Shown piece after piece: positions 25,889 through 28,158 of a DNA stretch of 28,158 bases. The notes below the pieces were generated by a model. That model worked only from the letters and a program-made list of their open reading frames with translations. It searched no databases and was not told the origin of the DNA. The stretch comes from Candidatus Omnitrophota bacterium. Lineage in GTDB: Bacteria > Omnitrophota > Koll11 > Gygaellales > JAQTUY01. The stretch covers positions 1 to 28,158 of the forward strand of contig JAQTUY010000004.1 of assembly GCA_028707105.1 (NCBI GenBank), written 5' to 3'. Positions within the stretch are counted from its first letter, which is position 1; each line of letters begins with the position of its first letter. The translations under genes were made by a program, and so were the position numbers.

Positions 25889-26485
25889 ATGAATAAAAGA
25901 TTTTTGTTATTTCTGTTTCCGCTGTTTTTGGTCGGATGCGCGACAATGTCAACCGAGACATCGCATACAAGGGTAATACTGCCCGACGAAGATGATAATC
26001 TCGGGGGTACAGGCATTGAATCTACCGACATACGCACAGTCGCCAGAAAAATGGCAGTTTCCATACTTGAGGTACCGGAGATAGCTAAAGCCCAGCAGGC
26101 ACCTAAGGTTGCGTTGTTGCCGGTAAAGAATTCCACGCGTTTCCTGATCGACAAGGATATGTTTACCAAAAAAATCCGTATTCAACTTAATGAGAATGCT
26201 CAGGGTAAAATTCGTTTTCTTGCACGTGATAGAATAGAGGACGTAATTAAGGAAAGGGAGCGTAAAAGAGAAAACCTGGTTACTGCGAGTAAAGATGCTG
26301 ATATGCTAGGAGTAGATTTTTACCTTACCGGAGAACTTATGGGATTGAGCAAAGCTGTAAAAGGTGACAGGTCTGATTATGTTTCGATGTCTTTTCAGCT
26401 GCTTGATGCGGAGACCAGTGAGATAATTTGGGAAAGTGAATATGAGGTTAAAAGGGTGGGAGAAGCAGGGGTGGTTTATCAATAA
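25889..26485 (+). CDS. LpoB-like penicillin-binding-protein activator lipoprotein
   Basis: 198 residues. Lipobox VGCA (Cys17 in the LVGC context) and a linker of about 60 residues precede the globular domain. That domain begins KVALLPVKNSTRF and contains FLARDRIEDVIKERE, a DADMLGVDFYLTGEL segment and an ETSEIIWESEYEVKR segment near the end. This is the pattern of LpoB, the outer-membrane lipoprotein that reaches through the periplasm to activate PBP1b. GGAGAGG stands just upstream of the ATG. The next gene is YcfL-like, as in enterobacteria where ycfL and lpoB are neighbours. Whether it activates a PBP here is inferred. Confidence 0.87.
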   Translation: MNKRFLLFLFPLFLVGCATMSTETSHTRVILPDEDDNLGGTGIESTDIRTVARKMAVSILEVPEIAKAQQAPKVALLPVKNSTRFLIDKDMFTKKIRIQLNENAQGKIRFLARDRIEDVIKERERKRENLVTASKDADMLGVDFYLTGELMGLSKAVKGDRSDYVSMSFQLLDAETSEIIWESEYEVKRVGEAGVVYQ

Positions 26486-26497
26486 AAGGAGCTGGCT

Positions 26498-26902
26498 ATG
26501 GTAAAATACATTATTTCAATATTTTTGTTTGGTTTGTTGGTTGCCGGTTGCGCACCACATAGAGGCGAAAAGCCTTTTTGGCACCACGACTATACCGAAA
26601 ACACTGAGACTCTTATTATGTTAGACAGTGGATTAGCAAGCAGGTTGCGCTTAGTGGATGATACTACAGAGAGAACTCCGGATTCCCGCTTGATCGTCAA
26701 AGCAAAACTTATGAATAGGCTTGAAAAAACCCTAAGAGTACAAGTGCAGACTGTATTTAAAGATGCTAAGGGATTTGCAACCGGAGATGAAACGAATTGG
26801 GAGTTGCTCATTATACCGGCTAAAGCGTATTATTATTATGAAACCAAAGCAATGAATACCAAGGCTGCCGGGTATGTGATCCGTTGCCGCTATGCTAAAT
26901 AA
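26498..26902 (+). CDS. YcfL-like (DUF1425) lipoprotein
   Basis: 134 residues. Lipobox VAGC (Cys18). The mature part is a single small beta domain with RLIVKAKLMNRLEKTLRVQV, a TNWELLIIPA segment and a YYYYETKAMN segment, matching DUF1425/YcfL. This family has no settled function but is genetically linked to lpoB. AAAAGGAG precedes the ATG, 12 bases after the LpoB-like gene. Likely co-acts with it in the envelope. Confidence 0.8.
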   Translation: MVKYIISIFLFGLLVAGCAPHRGEKPFWHHDYTENTETLIMLDSGLASRLRLVDDTTERTPDSRLIVKAKLMNRLEKTLRVQVQTVFKDAKGFATGDETNWELLIIPAKAYYYYETKAMNTKAAGYVIRCRYAK

Positions 26903-26912
26903 GGGGTGTGAT

Positions 26913-27938
26913 ATGAAGCGAATATTTATTAGTTTTATCTGTTGCTTATTCTCTTTTTGCGTTTTATCTTTTGCCGAAGAATCTTCCGAAAAGACCTTTA
27001 ACTATGATCAAAAAATGTTAAATCGAGAGATCAAAAAAGACTTGAAGGTTAAGGTAGCTATATATGTTCCTGAAAAAGCCATTCAAGTCGTAGGGAGTCC
27101 ATTTAATCCCGCAGAAAGTAAGGTAAAAGAAGGGGACAAGAAAATCGATGTGAAGTTAACCATAACTGATGGCGAAGAAATGATAAAAAGACAGAAAGAC
27201 GAAAAACTCTTAACCGGGCTCTTGACCGATAAACTTAGCTCAACGGATAAGTTTATTATAGTAGAAAGAAAGGATATAAACGCGTTCTTACGTGAGATAG
27301 ACTTTGAAAAATCAAAGTGGGTTGCTCCGGAAAGCGCAGCTAAGTTAGGTAATATCTATGGAGTAAAGTATATTATTATCTGCGAGCTATTAAAGAATCA
27401 ATGGACAGGTATAGTTTCTGAAGAAACCTATACAGTGACTCTTAGAATGACCGAAGTAGAAACAGGCAAAGTTGTCGCCTCGGGTACTGGGAAAGGATTT
27501 CCTATTGATGAAGCAATATCTATGGCAGTTTTTGCTCTTAACGAGAAAGTCAATAGCCAGCCATGGAGTTGCAGGATCGTTAAAATTGAGGGAGACTTAG
27601 TATATTTAAACGCCGGTTTTGAAGAAGGCCTTGAGAAAAGAATGGTATTTGGTGTATATAAACTAAAAAGCAATATTGTTGATCCTGTAACCAACAAGAC
27701 GCTTGGCGAAGAGAAGGAGAAGGTCGGAAAAATAAGAATAACTGAGATCGTTAATAATGATTTAGCTAAGGCGGAGGTAATAGAGAAAACCGAGCCTTTA
27801 AAGGTTGATTTTATAGTCCAGGCAAAAGCGAGTACTACGCAGGAAAAGAGTGAATTCAAACAGTGGAATAAAATATCCGAAGAAGGAAAAGACGAATCCA
27901 AGACCTGGAAAAAGATCTCTGACGAACCAGTAAAATAA
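26913..27938 (+). CDS. Exported CsgG-domain protein with FlgT-like C-terminus
   Basis: 341 residues from the ATG at 26913, which has AAGGGGTG upstream and begins a signal peptide (likely cleavage near SFAEE). A GTG/ATG-type extension to 26892 overlaps the previous gene and is rejected. The region of about 45-215 resembles CsgG: LLTDKLSSTDKFIIVERKD, AAKLGNIYGVKYIIICEL and a VTLRMTEVETGKVVASG stretch. The region of about 220-310 resembles the FlgT C-terminal domain (a VYLNAGFEEGLE turn and an ILDPVT/VGKIRITEI-like pattern). The tail is Lys/Glu-rich. There is no lipobox, unlike curli CsgG, and no sign of its pore-forming hairpins. Probably a periplasmic envelope protein. Last gene of the cassette. 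Confidence 0.78.
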   Translation: MKRIFISFICCLFSFCVLSFAEESSEKTFNYDQKMLNREIKKDLKVKVAIYVPEKAIQVVGSPFNPAESKVKEGDKKIDVKLTITDGEEMIKRQKDEKLLTGLLTDKLSSTDKFIIVERKDINAFLREIDFEKSKWVAPESAAKLGNIYGVKYIIICELLKNQWTGIVSEETYTVTLRMTEVETGKVVASGTGKGFPIDEAISMAVFALNEKVNSQPWSCRIVKIEGDLVYLNAGFEEGLEKRMVFGVYKLKSNIVDPVTNKTLGEEKEKVGKIRITEIVNNDLAKAEVIEKTEPLKVDFIVQAKASTTQEKSEFKQWNKISEEGKDESKTWKKISDEPVK

Positions 27939-27954
27939 TTTAATTAAATAGCAG

Positions 27955-27994
27955 GGGAGAGGCAGGGGAATATGGCCTCTCCCTTTTATTTTTT
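27955..27994 (+). terminator. Terminator of the envelope cassette, overlapping a possible dinB start site
   Basis: GGGAGAGGC (27955-27963) pairs perfectly with GCCTCTCCC (27975-27983) across an 11-base loop, followed by TTTTATTTTTT. It stands 16 bases after the CsgG-like stop. The loop holds AGGGGAATATG, that is a ribosome-binding-like run and an ATG (27972) in frame with dinB. Confidence 0.85.
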
Positions 27995-28004
27995 ATCTAT
28001 TTTT

Positions 28005-28158
28005 ATGATTCTACATATTGATATGGATGCTTTTTTTGCCTCAATTGAGCAGGCGATCAATCCGCGCCTAAAAGGCAAACCATTGATCATCGGTTCGCGC
28101 GGAAACAGGATGCGCACCGTGGTCTGCGCGGCAAGTTATGAGGCCAAAGCCCTGGGGA
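28005..28158 (+). CDS. dinB: DNA polymerase IV (Y family), 3' end outside window
   Basis: The visible 51 codons begin [19 protein letters not shown], the Y-family signature, with metal-binding Asp6 and the DAFFASIE motif that includes the aromatic steric gate. The [11 protein letters not shown] and [11 protein letters not shown] segments follow as in DinB. This is the error-prone translesion polymerase, usually SOS-regulated. The ATG at 28005 has no ribosome-binding site; an in-frame ATG at 27972 would add 11 residues and has GGGGAGAGG about nine bases upstream, but both lie within a hairpin. The gene runs off the window end. No copy of the inverted repeat seen at the lexA promoter is found upstream. 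Confidence 0.93.
   Translation, partial: MILHIDMDAFFASIEQAINPRLKGKPLIIGSRGNRMRTVVCAASYEAKALG

Noticed and set aside
26892..26912. Upstream start of the CsgG-like gene
   Set aside because: It overlaps the YcfL-like gene and spoils the signal peptide that begins at 26913.
23700..27990. Target-site duplication around the envelope cassette
   Set aside because: Both borders are AT-rich and share only short TTTAAATA/TTAAATA-like strings, too simple to count as evidence.

Overview
The window looks like a chromosomal stretch from a diderm (Gram-negative-type) bacterium. Several proteins carry lipoprotein signal peptides, and there are homologues of outer-membrane-linked factors (LpoB, YcfL, CsgG/FlgT). 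The mix of families fits an uncultivated lineage such as Omnitrophota, but that is an impression from gene content, not a database result. All genes I accept lie on the + strand, and there is no gene-free stretch longer than about 110 bases. No rRNA, tRNA, CRISPR array or insertion sequence was seen.

Region 1 (1-10982) is the 3' part of one giant repetitive surface-protein gene. It is open at the left edge and ends at a strong terminator. It holds a roughly 2-kb tandem duplication with long stretches of perfect nucleotide identity.

Region 2 (11008-14328) holds a short envelope operon: a SurA-like lipoprotein without a rotamase domain, a HAMP-domain membrane protein, a secreted HExxH peptidase-like protein, and an exported MsrB-MsrA methionine sulfoxide reductase. 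A separately promoted EF-hand protein follows, then a bidirectional-type terminator.

Region 3 (14359-21629) is a close-packed run of nine genes: an iron-sulfur flavoprotein, a DUF362/ferredoxin protein, a DUF502 membrane protein, a half-size TauE-type transporter, a persulfide-dioxygenase/rhodanese/membrane fusion, a small membrane protein, a long LOG-family protein, a lone receiver domain and a CstA-family transporter. The theme is redox, sulfur handling and carbon uptake.

Region 4 (21626-23707) starts with a promoter-driven CxxC zinc-ribbon micro-gene and its terminator. Next is an SOS-type operon: a Bro-N/DinD-like protein, LexA, and a small protein resembling DinB-associated families. 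The operon promoter carries a perfect 7+7 inverted repeat between its -35 and -10 boxes, a strong candidate for the LexA operator of this lineage.

Region 5 (23724-27994) is a visibly more AT-rich five-gene envelope cassette (COG3014 family, small lipoprotein, LpoB-like, YcfL-like, CsgG/FlgT-like). A near-consensus promoter would give an almost leaderless mRNA. The cassette separates lexA from dinB, whose 5' end (from 27972 or 28005) closes the window behind a hairpin that also contains the only plausible dinB ribosome-binding site.
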